Shown here piece by piece: positions 36,561 through 49,059 of a stretch of DNA of 64,000 nt (within the stretch, counting starts at the first letter, position 1; every line of letters starts with the position of its first letter). Location: the NCBI GenBank assembly GCA_022577435.1, contig JAKOON010000021.1:660501-724500 (forward strand). Direction: 5' to 3'. The notes beneath the pieces were generated by a model. It was not told where the DNA came from, did not search any database, and saw only the letters and a list, made by a program, of their open reading frames with translations. The stretch comes from Embiotoca jacksoni. Lineage: Eukaryota > Chordata > Actinopteri > Embiotocidae. A program made the translations under genes and the position numbers.

Positions 36561-39479
36561 GAGGAAAAACAGCGAGAAGCTTTGTTCTCTCTGCCGAAGT
36601 GAGAGAACGCCTGGCTTTCCTGTTGTCACTCAGCTATGGCAGGCGGTCAGCAGATTCATTTCTTTCACGAGGTTATGAAAAACTGCACGTGTTTATTACG
36701 CTGCATTTCCACCCACATGAATTCAAACCACCAGAAGTGAGCGCTTGTGTCCCGATGCTAAGGCGACAGTTGTGATTGCTGCCTTTTAATGGAGCAATTT
36801 AAAATAATTGGCACTTTTGCTTGAAGGCCACCTTCTCATTATTGGACTTTGATTTGGCTTTTGTACATTCTGGTAAATGGTGCACATACTGAGGAGAGTT
36901 TAGAGCAGCTGCCAAGTCCATTATTCCAGGTTACAGTAAGGACAGCTTATTTCATCTTTATAGTTCACCTAAATCACTTTGTCACTTATCGCTAGTCGTA
37001 CTGGTGTTTAGGCCCGTCTATTGGCCTCCATCGCATTGGGTAATTACACAACATCCGATATCTGATGGCCTGATGCAACAACAACTAAAAAAAAAAAAGA
37101 ACACCTTTTTGCGTGTGATATTTTGGTGAACCGTCCCTTTAGGGTTTATTCCAACCATCAGAAGTATTTCCTGCCAGCACTGAAATAGACACTCACAAAA
37201 CAGATGACTTCTTGTTGAGGCTATCTCAGCACAGAAAGGGTTAGTAGCCTCAGTTATTACAGAAATGTGAACATCTGAGACTGAGGCATCTGAACCACAG
37301 CTGGTCAGATAGGCTGCGGGTCATCTGAGGGCCAATGGAGGCTCTGGTGATCAAGGCCTCTGCTCTTGACAGGGGGATGAATGATGACTGCAGAGTAAAT
37401 GCCAAAACTATAAATTTCATCCCACACTGACCCAAAGCTCCTCTAAAGTTTATTTACATTTTCACATAGCATCTACCCTCGAACGTCAATGTCAAAGGAT
37501 CTCGGGGCAGGATGAATTAGTGATTGCAGTGCATGTGCTCTAAAGCACACATTGCCGGGAAAGTTCATTTCGCTCCGACATGTCCGTTGTGAGCGCCGCT
37601 GAGGAGCAGACTGAAAGAATCTTTCATTAACTTGTCTTTTCTTGTTACTCGCTCTGAGTCTTGCTTTCACCGTGATCCAGCAGAGCTGAGTAGAACCGGG
37701 TGCAGCGTCAAAACTGCTCTTCAAATACAGCTTTGTCCCGTCAATTACAAACTCTAATGAGTGATTTTGGCTTCCCCCAAAAAAAAAAGAATCTGAAGCC
37801 AGACACATTTTTATATGTGGAAAATAAATAAATAAGCTCAGCACCCCGTGGTTAACTTTCCAATGGGCTTCGCAGAGAGCTCTGTTTGATGTGGATGCCT
37901 AGAGTCGACTGTGTTTGGACAGTCATGGGGTGGAGCTGCCAGGCTTTTAACTGCTCCAGAGAACACAACCCACCACACAGCAGCACATAGGAGTCCCTCT
38001 GTCCTGAGGCTGGACACAAACTATCAACTGAGAGAATGAGAGAGTGAACCACAGTGGGATTTATTCCTGCGCAGGACTGCAGGCTAACACAGCAGAGCGG
38101 CTACAACAGTGAGACAACCTGAAGACGTTTGTGGCGTGATTCTCGAGAAGAATTTGACCAGGGCGACACCGCGAAGCTAAAATAGATTAATATTATATCT
38201 TTTATTCTAAACTTTTCATTTCCCGAAACACTTGTCAACGCAGGTGAAGTGAGAGGGCCAACAAAAGCAGATTTTGTGAACTGAAAACAGATTTTAGGGC
38301 CGATCTGTCAAAGCAAGGAAATATATGCTAAGATATATTTTCAGAGGAGGTGGAAAGAAGTCATTGCTCCTGTTTTGTGGTGTGGGAGGTACGCAATGCC
38401 TAATTTGAGAGAGCGAACGTGCTTAAGTTATTACTTCAGGAAGGCAATCTGTCAAACGCAGGCTGTTTTGGCATGTTGCATACCGCTGCTGAGATCATAG
38501 TCAGATTCTGCTTGCAATTACCGCTGAAGGACCTTGGATGCAGGCAGGCGGCCATTAATCCTGCTTCTGGCCCTGCACACTCTGACATATCAAAATTCCC
38601 ACTGTCCTCCGTGCCACGGCTCTGGGAAAAATGCAACGGCACAGCCAAACCGCACCAGAGGAGTAATTGATGCCATCATTAATGTAATTAGGTTCACTTA
38701 AGTCAGCAGTATGTTAAGACTTACTTTGTTCTGTACTGTATGGACATTTACTGGAGGAGAGGAGACCACTGAAACTTACTCTATTAACAGTTACTGGAGC
38801 TGAAGATGAAAAATGAGTCGTGATTTTTAAAGAGCACACTGGTGGTTTCTCAAGTATTCACAGCGTTTGCTCGAGTATCAGCACTGTGTCCTGCATTCAG
38901 GAATTTACTTAAAGGCAGAAGTGGGAACTTTTGAGGGAATAAATAAGACAATCTTCCATTTCAAAGAAATAAAAAGTTAAATTCACAGGCAATACGTTAC
39001 CTCGGTTTGTACTTGCAGTGGCTAATGCATGCGAACTTTACTTTAATTTTGCATATATTATGCGAGTCTGATGAATCTATTCCTGGAGTTTCTTTTTAGA
39101 TTTAGCTTCACAGGTTTTCTGCTGCCACACGAGATATAATTTGGAGTATCTCAAGGTGTACATTTTACTTTTTGCCTCTAAGTGTAATAAAAATGTGCAT
39201 AAATAGTATAATCAGTCACTTTGGTAGGAAAACTATTCATGTCTGAATCTGAGAGCAGTGTGCAGTTTTGTAACTGGTTGCAACTGAGATAATTGCAAAT
39301 ACTTTTTGTATACAAAGGTGGTATTATGTCTCTGACAATTGCTCCTATGTTATGCACTGTAGTTTGCGAAGGAAGACGTAAATTTATATGGGCCAAATAA
39401 ATGTTACTAGTGAGGTACAATACAGTATTTTACAGCAGATGTGGAGGACGTTTTATATAAATAACAGAAATACCGCAAA
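36561..39479. other. Non-coding, no gene seen
   Basis: Mostly unique-looking. Short A-runs near 37087-37099 and 37780-37788. 37860-38060 and 38440-38720 are tract-free and may include conserved blocks. No gene supported. Confidence 0.4.
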
Positions 39480-39897
39480 AGTTACAAGTTAAAGTTCTGC
39501 ACTTAAAATTGTACTTGAGTAAAAGTACAAAAGTGTTTGCATCAAAATACACTTTAAGTAAATGTGGTCTTAAAGAGTACATGAAAGGCATATTAATGTA
39601 GATTGCATAACTCAAATAAAGTGATTGACGTCTCAATGTATATATCACTTTCTAAGTGTAGTCTAATATGTAATAAATTAGTTTGTTGATTATATTTTGA
39701 TATCAAAAATCTGAATCTGCAAAGTAACTACAACTTTAAAATAAACATAGTGGGGTAAACAGAACTTGTCTTTCAAATATAATGGCGTTAAAGCATAAAA
39801 TGTAATTGCTCTAATAAAATACAAGTACCTCAAAAGTGTACTTGAGCAAAGTGTTTGAGCAAATGCACTTCAGTATGCATAGAATTACTCAAGTAGA
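39480..39897 (+). repeat. Teleost interspersed repeat, family E
   Basis: TTGTACTTGAGTAAAAGTAC near 39510, AAGTGTTTGCATCAAAATAC near 39531, AATCTGCAAAGTAACTACAA near 39713 and CAAGTACCTCAAAAGTGTAC near 39821 occur in the order of a percomorph repeat I recognise from memory. No coding capacity. Confidence 0.65.
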
Positions 39898-40417
39898 GTA
39901 TTTAGTCTGCAGCAGACCAGATTACACAACATATAGGACTGCTGAGTGTATTCCGTGGCCATCCCGCTGACATCCATATGTACAGTCACAATAGACTCCT
40001 TTAAAAACCTCTTCTGACTCTTTGTTCCCGTCACAAAACCTTCTTTTCTGCTCCACAAAGAATGCGGTTTCATCTGAGTGAAAGCAGCACAGACACGTTG
40101 AAAAGAAAAAGGGCTTCAAAGGAAGAGATTCATCATCGTGTGTCGCCCCTTCCACCCACACCGCACCTACACATCGCTGTGATCAGGTCATTTAGCTGTT
40201 TAATGTGGTATGACATCTTATCCCCACCTTAAGCATCTTAAAGCAGTGTGTTATGCATGAAGTAATTTCAGTATCAGCAAATGCCTGAGTTTCCTGAACC
40301 CTCTGATAGGTTTAGTTGGATACAAAAAAAAAAGGGGGGAGTAAATGTGCCCGTCTACGGGGAAATGTTGACATTGCCAGAACCTATGGCCGTAGATGGC
40401 TTAAAATCAGAAGCTCC

Positions 40418-40540
40418 AAAGAGGATGAAGTTCATTTAACAAAAACAGAAATATACTGGAAGTTCACACCGATATATTTGAAGTACTAAAGAGGATACAT
40501 TTTATTTCACAAAAAGAAAAATACTTGGAGTGAACATAAA
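40418..40540 (+). repeat. Imperfect 70-bp tandem duplication
   Basis: AAAGAGGATGAAGTTCATTT at 40418 and AAAGAGGATACATTTTATTT at 40488 start two units. Both continue with CACAAAAA/AACAAAAACAGAAA and AATACTTGGAGT/ATATACTGGAAGT-like blocks. Confidence 0.6.
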
Positions 40541-42100
40541 AAAAAAGAAAGAAAGCAGCTATTTGGCAAAAAAAACAAGGAATAAACCTGTAGAAAAGGC
40601 TGGCATGTCAGAATCCAGTTGACATTTGATGAGCTGTGGCACTAAATATTTTGTCACGCGTCCAAATATCTGCATAGAGTCTCATGTTATGCCGGAGCAT
40701 CTGCGTGCAATCCCAATAACTAGCATGACTCCTGTGCAGATGGTCACAGGATGTGACCACCTCATATCGCCTGTTCCCATCCATCTACCACTAAATAGCT
40801 CCTTTGACACCCTGTGCCCGCTGCTTGTCCGGGGAGCCTCACATGATCGGCACCATTTTGAGAATAACACAAAGAGGAGGAGCTGAACAGAAGTCCTTCT
40901 TTTTATTTTTTTTAAGTGGCAAAGCATCACGCCGCACGCACGATACACCCCAACAAGAACTTTTGACCCGTTTGTGGCAGGACACGAGTCACGAGTTAGT
41001 CCTCTTGATATGACTCCTTTGAAACCTTAATGTCCAACTGCCCTTCTTCATGGCCCCCGCTCAATAGCCAAATCAGATTTATAACTACTGTCAAAGGCGG
41101 GGATGACAGATAAATTAATCATCCCTTCACGAGTTTACATCTTGGGCATCTGGACTGCTGATCTTGCCCTAACAAGCGCAGAGGTCTTGGTGAGCTGTCT
41201 TTTAATGTTGATGTGTTCATGGCTGGAGATGAATGGCTCTGTCATAGGAATCTATTTATACAGCAGTTATATGGCAGCGCCACCAGATCCAGGACATAGC
41301 ACTTCCCTGAGACAAGCAACAGCATCTGTTACAGGAAGTCAGCAAATGACACTTTCTCTGGGTTTGGAGCACTGCTCAGTGTAATGTGTGTCTCTTACTG
41401 TCAGGTAAAAAAAAAAAAAAAAAAAAAATGACATCGGAAGAAATGCCGTAAATAGGTCCTTTTCTTTGACAAACAAAACAAAAGGAGGACGCACTCAGAG
41501 AATGCACATTTCCATTGTTTTTAGTTAAAGAAAATGTTTAGAAATGTTTTGAATAAGGTGCACATGGTATATAAAACTGCAACAAAGTAGTCAAAATGAA
41601 TAGTTGTAGAAATTCATACCAGTTGGCTGATGAGTGTCATGGTTTTTATTATGGTCTGGGAATATTATCAATTTGTCTAGGGATGCGCCGTGTTTCATTC
41701 AGATTGGTTGACGTTGTGTGCGTTGTGTTTTTTTAACTATAGAATTCAGACCATTTTCTTTCACCTCACAGATGAATCCAGCGTGGACTTCAGAAAACCC
41801 AATGTAAACTTGGATATTATAACTTTCAGCCCCAAACCCGCTGGTTCCAACTGCAGACATTGATTTTAAAGTATGTGTTCAACAACGGAGCTCTAACGTT
41901 ACAGATTGTTGGGAGAGAAAAAAAACTTCACAAATTCTCAAGTCGAAGCCAAACAGTGTGAATACACGAGTGAATCAACTTCTCAAAAAGTTGCTTTTTT
42001 TTAGTGGAGAAAATAGGAAGCTGCGCAAATGCTAATGCTGAATGATAGGTGAGCGGGACTGACGGATAGGAAGATCGTTCCTGAATGGCTTGTACTGGAA
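40541..42100. other. Non-coding, no gene seen
   Basis: 40600-40810 and 41040-41380 are tract-free and may be conserved. An A22 run lies at 41407-41428. A short piece resembling family B (AACTTCACAAATTCTCAAG) is near 41925. Confidence 0.4.
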
Positions 42101-42270
42101 TAGATCAGTGGGAGGTACGGAGCTCTGCCTGTGATTGGTTGTTATTATGTGGGAGGGTTAAGGTTAGGCTCAGGAGTAGGATTAGGGTGAGGGAAAGGGA
42201 CCAGTTGATTGACAACCAATCACAGCAGCATACAGTTTAGGGTGTGGGTCCCTCCGGTTGATCCAATCTA
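42101..42270 (-). mobile_element. Short foldback (MITE-like) element, copy 2
   Basis: Ends in GTTGATCCAATCTA at 42270. Internally, GCCTGTGATTGGTTGTTA near 42127 is mirrored by GACAACCAATCACAGCAGC near 42211. On the minus strand it aligns end to end with 4538-4705 (TCAATCAACTGGTCCC, then CCCTCACCCTAATCC). At 170 bp there is no coding capacity. Confidence 0.75.
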
Positions 42271-42353
42271 GCATCAACCTTTGGAAATGAGAACATTAAC
42301 TTTATCTTCTCCCGAGCTTTTCCATAACCTTGCTATTAACGAGAATAAAACAT

Positions 42354-42367
42354 GTAACCATGGTAAC
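42354..42367. promoter_or_regulatory. Perfect RFX X-box motif
   Basis: GTAACCATGGTAAC fits the palindromic X-box consensus GTHNYYATRRNAAC exactly. RFX factors control ciliary and neural genes. There is no nearby start site, so it would act at a distance if used. An (AT)-rich tract follows at 42371-42392. Confidence 0.45.
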
Positions 42368-44084
42368 CACACACATATATATATGTATATATAGTTGGTG
42401 ATAGCTGTAGCTTCAGTGCTTTTAAGATATGATGATTAAAAAATGCACAAATCTGACTAAAATGTTACTGACAAAAGCTGAAAACTAAAAAAAAAAAAAA
42501 GTCCAGTTTGACTTTAACTAAAACCCATTTCAGTCATAAGTCTAAAAAATAAATTACCATCAGGAGCCAAACTGAACACTGCTGTTGAAGCTTGTCCACA
42601 GGAACCCAAAGAAACAAACAAGGTTGAGATCCGGAAACGCAGCATTCAGCCAAAGAAACTGAGAGCAGCAGACAAAAGACGCATCAGGCTGACGATGTTC
42701 AGCAGCTCAGAACAGGCAGAAGCCACATTATCTGCTATCATTAAGATAAATGTCAAAAACACTCCCTGCAGTTGGAGATGAACATGTTACTATGAAACAT
42801 TTTGCAGAGAATGGCAGTGCAGCGTTATTACAAAAACAGCTGAAAGACAGGACCACCGGGACGGCAGAACTCAAGCTTGTCATTGTCAGCCCACCCTCCT
42901 CAGTACCTACCACACCTCCTCACCCCATCACATGAATCCCAGTCACCACCCTCCGCTGCCTCCGCAACAAAAGATGCTTTCAGGTCATGCTCCTCTTCTT
43001 TGTGTCCACCACAGCGCGTGAACACGACCACTCGAGACAAGGACGACTTAAGAGGAGCTTATAATAGAAGGGCGCCCATCATAAAAGAAAACACATGCCA
43101 TTATTGAAGAACCATTATAGTGATGTTCAAATAAATCAGCTTTGGAAGCGTGTAATATTGTTAGTAATTTATACAGGTCTTAAAATTTAAATAATGCTAC
43201 TTCCCTCATCAAACCGCGTGACGGACTTCATTGATGATAATATGCCTGAGCTTTAAGCTGCACCCCTTTTTATATTCATCGCCCCAAGAATCCTCTGTGG
43301 GGGTTTAAAACTTCAAACAGTTCCTCATGAAAAAGTCAGAAGGTGTCAGACATGTGTTCCCCCCCCCCCCCTCCTCCTCCTCCTCGCCCCCTACCCCGCT
43401 GGCTTGCCAACACCAAAGGCCAGAATTGATTTTGTGTGAAGCAGGACCAGCTCTACCCCCATCAGGGATCACCTACCTTATCCCCGACTGTGTCTCTAAC
43501 ACAGCAATAACAATTAGGATAAAACAGCAGAAAAAAAACAGCACGGTGCTTTTGGTTTTCCGACTAACCGCGTATCGCATAGTTTCAAAAACTGCAAAGG
43601 GTGTTTTGTGCGCCGTGAATTCCTGTCAGAACATCTGAAGGAAGTTAAATTGTCGCGGTTAATTTCTTTTTGCTCTAATTCCATGTGGATGATCCTTGTG
43701 TATGAGCTAATAAAGTGAGGTTTATGGAAGATTCGGGGCAGATTATCAGAGGTAAGAGCACTGTCCTGCGCCTCAGAGGGGCTTGAAAGTTAGTCTGGCT
43801 GTAAATAAAAAAAGATGCAGTATGAAAGGTCATACAAGAGCCAACAGAGATAAAAGTCTGAGGCGGCTTTCGTGTACCGTGATCCGTTTACGATCCCCTT
43901 TAAATTAAACATTCCTTCCTGTTTGTCTGCATGTGCTCATCCTGGCAGGCGTGGGCAACATGGAGCAGGTAAATGTCTGATTTTCATCTGTGATCTTTGT
44001 GTTTTTGGACTTTTAGAGATGTCCCTAATCTGTGGTAATTCATGCACTGTAGGATTTTCAATATTGATCTGATTCGACTTGGAA

Positions 44085-44088
<4 letters not shown>
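42368..44088. other. Non-coding with simple tracts, no gene seen
   Basis: An A-run near 42487-42500, and a C13 run followed by (TCC)n at 43359-43384. Open frames at 42750-43107 lack domains. Confidence 0.4.

Positions 44089-44125
<37 letters not shown>
44089..44125. repeat. Poly-T tract, 37 T
   Basis: An uninterrupted T37, the longest homopolymer in the window. Confidence 0.9.
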
Positions 44126-44129
<4 letters not shown>

Positions 44130-44999
44130 AATACATTTGTCATTGCAGAAAAAGCACAGTTGTAACTAATTATACTGTGTTACTGACCATATTTATTATG
44201 GCTCAGTTCGTATGAGTCCAAGTAAGCCAACTCAGTCAGCCAGCATATTCAATAACTGGAACAACTGAATAGACTGCGGCCAACATGAATGACTTGCATT
44301 TGTTCTTTACCTGTTTTGACGTGTTAAATACCAACGAATATTTCCAGTTTATTACAACCTTGGTCTCTCTTAGTCTTTGTTTTGACAAAAATCTCTTTAA
44401 CGCTGTACAGATTAAAGTGATTGCTGAGATTTGGGTACACGATACCGGTTAAGGCCTGGTAGGGAGCTCTGTCGCATGTCTCCCTTTCCTGCTACCTCCT
44501 TTTTAAATTAAAACTTTAGTTTTTAGTGGCATTCTTATTAATAATGATAGAAATGCTGGACAAAACTATAAAAAAATATGGCCAATTTGTAATTAAGGCA
44601 GAATTATCCTTTAATATGATTGTGTTTGCCAGGTATTATCAATATCAGCACCAGCAGTCCTCAGCAATGTGTGAGTGACTCATACAGTACTTTATTGAAA
44701 GGACACCACCCAGCCCATAAACACATTACAAAATCAAAGCTGAAAAATAAAATCCTAATGGCAAACTAATATTTAATGGTGTGTTTAAGTGCTAGGACAA
44801 CAGTTTATGCACTTTAATAAAGCATCCATAAAATCCACAGTTTACTGCAGCTGATTTCAGACAGTAAGCGTTAATGCATGTTAATACATTTGACAGACGT
44901 CATTTTCCTACTACCTACTGTAGGTGTGTGTCGTTTATGTCACTAAATGCTTTAATAAAAGCACCTGTGAAGCAGAAGGGGAGCATATGAAAAGACAAG
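44126..44999. other. Non-coding, no gene seen
   Basis: AT-rich and unremarkable. Confidence 0.4.
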
Positions 45000-45560
45000 A
45001 CCGGGTTGGAAAACTAGCAGCCATGAATGTGTTTTAGGAGCCTGGCGTCTATGTGTGAGACACGACTTCCTTATTTTTAACAGTGGGCCCTTCAACTACT
45101 GGCTCCATGTCAACCTCCCGTTCTAATAGACAGCCACAAAGCTGACAGGCCGTAAATCAGAGGAGCTATAGAAAGCCATTAGTCCAGGGATACACAATAA
45201 AAAAGCAGTAATGGGTCTCATAAAGCCTGCAACACCACAGCAGACATTCTGATTCTGTCTATTAAGGGCTGCAAGGAGCCTCGGATGAGTGAAAATAAGG
45301 AAGCCATTTTTCTTTTGTGCATTGTTGCCTGGGGTCTCGGGCTCATGATCAATGTACAGTAAGATGCACTGCGCTGAGAGCTATTTATTTACACTGTACT
45401 CCAGCTGAGTGAATATTAGAGGAGAACATTGTGATTATGAAGTGGTTCTATTGAGTTCCGTGTACCAGACGCCTCATTGATTTACTGTGAGCTGGTTATA
45501 AATGCCAGATGCGCTCAGAGTGCTGGTTATAGTACCAAGAACAATAGATTACATTGGTTT
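45000..45560. promoter_or_regulatory. Candidate conserved non-coding element
   Basis: About 560 bp with no long tract, including AGTAATGGGTCTCATAAAGCC near 45207, TCATGATCAATGTACAG near 45343 and GAGCTATTTATTTACACTG near 45378. Inference from composition. Confidence 0.38.
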
Positions 45561-45734
45561 GTATGACGAGTCAAATCTGCTCCTCAACTTACAAACAAAT
45601 ATATGTTCTTACTGGTGGTGTTTAGCCAGAAATCTGACAGCTAATGTTATCTGTCTTTTCTAAATTTCTGCCTCCACCACTGTACAAAGGAGGTGGGTGG
45701 AGCTTAATGTGGAGCCTTCACAGCACTAAAACTA

Positions 45735-46160
45735 GAGTCTGCACAATGCTAGCAGCTCTTTTAGACTGTACATTGAGCTATAGTAAATGTCGACATACTC
45801 ACAACGTCAGTGCTAACATGGTGATGCAAAGCCGGTATATTGTTTACCATGTCCAGCATGTTAGCGTGGTAACATTTGCTGATTGTTAGATAACGCAAAG
45901 TACAACTAACCTCGATGGGAATATCATTTGTTGTTAAGGTATTTGGTAATTTGGTATAGCCTGGTCCCGCTTGTTGCTCACAGCGTCATTCTTCGCTGTG
46001 ATTATAGTCTGGAAACCCTGTTCGCACTGAGGTTTGCTGAGACACTCTGAAGTTCGGGTGGCTAAACGCGACAACCTTGAAGTAGTTCCAACAATGGTGG
46101 CGGTGGCTAAGTTTCACAACACAACACTCCACTGAGATTACATTCATTTTCTTCAAATTC
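45735..46160 (+). repeat. Teleost interspersed repeat, family C, copy 2 (composite)
   Basis: GACTGTACATTGAGCTATAG near 45764, TGCTAACATGGTGATG near 45811, TTGTTTACCATGTCCAGCATG near 45840 and TAACATTTGCTGATTGTTAG near 45870 match the family order. AGCCTGGTCCCGC follows near 45958, then GTGATTATAGTCTGGAAACCC near 45998 and AGTTCCAACAATGG, the same second module as at 22771-22925. Confidence 0.65.
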
Positions 46161-47819
46161 AATTTTCTTCCAATGCTTTCAGCACCACATACATTTCTAG
46201 CAGCAGTCACAGGCTAAGACTTCAAAACCTGAGCATACGCGATCAAAACTATATACATCGCTAGGCAACGATAAAGATTTTGTCTTCCGGTGAAATGTCA
46301 CAAACAAATACAATGTTGAGGAACAACATGGCAAATTTTGGTCTGCAGATCTGAAATGTGCTGCATATGAAGGCCGCAGGCTCATGATAGCGCTCTATGT
46401 TTGACATAAGAAATCTAATTTACCGGAGAGAATCTTCTTGAAACCGTGCCAACCTGCTTTAGCTATTCAAAGACCACATGCCAGATGTCGAAATAATTTC
46501 ACCAAATCAAGCAAAATTCCTCCTCTCAAAAGATAAGAAAGTCCTCTGAGTGACATTTCAACAGGCTGCTCTTAACTTACAGCGAGACTGAACTCGCCTG
46601 AAGACAATGACAAGCTCCTCTCTGTCTGATGTCACTTCCCATTTCCAGGCCGACTGCTATCTGCTACTGGCTTCTGCCAATAATAGCTCATCAAAACAAC
46701 ACAACCCTTCTTGGCACCAAAATAAAGGCTGCGGTCCACGTCTGTGTCACTCAGTTGTCAATTAAGACTCCTCTTCACACTGACACTTGTGACTTAAAAG
46801 AAACAGTCGAGAATGTGATGAATTTGAGCCGACAGATGAGAAGGCAGTACGCTGCGTTGCAGTACCATAATGCGCTTGAGATATGGATAACAACTGACAC
46901 CACTGGCAGGTCTTATGAAGTTTGATTTCATTTGTCAGGCCTCTTCTACTTTGTCTCTTAGCTCGCTTGCTCCCTCACTTTTCAATCATCGCGGTAATAG
47001 CTCATTCTGATAGCCCGAAGACACTCACACTCTCCTCCATTTAAAATGCAAAGGCATAAATATAGTAGGTGCTGCTATGGGCTACACATCAAGATGGCGT
47101 TTGTCGTAGCCCGTGTCTTAAATTCATACGCGTGACTGCATGGAATATGTGGAAAAAGAAGCAGACTCAACCTGGATTCTGGATGCCCGCGGGGTGTCCT
47201 GAGCTCTGAAATTCATATAATTTCGAAACATTGAAAACACATCCAAATGAACACATATCACATAAACCACAAATGACAGAGAAATAATCATCAACCTCAG
47301 TATTTGATCACTAAGTAGACAAATGGAGCGGTAAGTGTCCAAGCCTGTCTCAGCGAATACCTCGCATGCTTGTCTCCAGCCGACCACATGACGCTAATTC
47401 CTGACTGAAGCGCTCCTCCCGTGTATCCCTAATCCTGCCTGTGAAATGTGACAAGATCATTCTTTAGGCCTACTTTAGTCTGAATAATCTGCCCATCACA
47501 GACATTCATCCCGACCTGCACAGGGCTTCCAGCATCATAACATGCTACCTGTACGTTTTCACCCGGACTTAGGCTCCATAAATTAAATCTAGACGAGGGA
47601 AAGTGAGGGATCAGCATCGAGTGTTGGATGGGTGTCGATGTGGAGAATGTTGATTTTACACAGACTGCTTCACAAACAGATGCACAGTGTGTGGCGTCTT
47701 CAACATCCAGCACTCGCAGACAGAAAGTGGGTGAACGGTCGTGCCGCAAATAGTCGATTAAATAAACAACAGGAAGTGTTCCTATTTGGTTTAAACGATC
47801 CAAAATGCCAAATATAGGC
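46161..47819. other. Non-coding, no gene seen
   Basis: Unique-looking mixed sequence. Open frames at 46629-46925 and 47429-47803 lack domains and codon signature. Confidence 0.4.
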
Positions 47820-47924
47820 TTTGTTGCATCTCTGTTTTATATCCAAACAAAGTGAATATCTTGGTGTTCGGAACTGGTGATCAGACCAAACAAGAAAGTT
47901 TAAGACAACCCACTGGACTCTGGA

Positions 47925-47964
<40 letters not shown>

Positions 47965-48046
47965 CATTTTATGACAAACAACTCATTCGTTAATTAAAGA
48001 AATCCTCAACAGATTTCATCAAAATAATTGCTAGTTGCAACGCTAG
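47820..48046 (-). repeat. Teleost interspersed repeat, family B, interrupted by T36
   Basis: On the minus strand it reads GTTGCAACTAGCAATTATTT, then an A36 run (plus-strand T at 47927-47962), then TTGTTTGGTCTGATCACCAG and CCAAGATATTCACTTTG. The second half matches 23228-23300 and 27550-27600. Confidence 0.6.
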
Positions 48047-49012
48047 TGGTAATCAACATGAGCAAAACCAGAGTGATCGCGCTTGCTTGTTTTCCGAAAG
48101 CTAACAGACGTGTAGCGTTCAGCCGGTCTTACAGGAGCTTCTTGAAGTTTCCACAAAGTTCTGCAGCGGTAATATGGCAGCTGTCAGCTTGAATTGAGCG
48201 ACCGGTTCCAGTGCTAACAGGGAGGTGAGGTGAAGCTAAATCTTCTCTACAGCATGACTACAAGCCGCCAGGATCCTCACCTACCTGATGGCAAGTGGAC
48301 GACAGCATATAATCTCCACAGGCTTTACTTTCTACTCCTGACCAGCTTTAACTAATTGAGAAGACAAAGTGAAAAAGACCCTTCACCGCCGCGATCTTGG
48401 CTGCACCTCAACTTTTCTAACTCTCTCCGTCATGCTGCGCGCCCGTCGTCTGACTTCCGGCGAGATACTGTAAGTTCTTCGTGTCAGCTCCAAGATGAGC
48501 TCTTGCAAATGAAGTCAGGTCCATAGTATTTAACACAGACGGGGAGGGGGAGTAAAGGGGAATGGGTATGACTTCTAAGTATCTGAAATGTCCTGTCTTA
48601 AACACATAATATCTGTAATACTTCCTGACGGATCGCCTATAACCTCTTATTTGGTGCCAGCTTCTGTGGGGCCTTTTTACCCTCTCCGGGCGCAGAAGAA
48701 AAGCAGTCTATTTTCTTGTCATATTTGACTGAAAGGGGACTCTCAACTTGGAGTCTAATTTCCTGCACTTTAAAGACAGTCCACATGCAAGGTGCATTAC
48801 CATGCTATCAAGGTGATGGGAGCAATTTCAAACTGTCAGTCAGTCATGGAAATACCAGAGAGACTTAATGTCTAGTGCAACCTGTCAAAGGCTCCTGTGA
48901 AGTGGTAGAGAGCATAATCTGAGTTTTATTCACTCAGCACCATTTACTTGTCAGTGTAGCTCTCTGTTTCACTCTAGATGGTAGTTCATAATGAGATGGG
49001 AATATAATATAT
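48047..49012. promoter_or_regulatory. Non-coding with a candidate conserved block at 48640-48965
   Basis: 48640-48965 is tract-free, with GTGCATTACCATGCTATC near 48791 and AGCATAATCTGAG near 48910. The remainder is unremarkable. Enhancer identity is weakly supported. Confidence 0.3.
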
Positions 49013-49015
49013 AAC

Positions 49016-49059
49016 ATATATATATATATATAAGTATGTAGAGAGAGAGAGAGAGAGAG
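49016..49059. repeat. (AT)n followed by (GA)n
   Basis: Alternating AT to 49032, then GA repeats at 49041-49059. Confidence 0.95.

Noticed and set aside
46629..46925. 98-codon open frame starting near MSLPISRPTAIC
   Set aside because: No family resemblance, no supporting signals, and it overlaps nothing recognisable.
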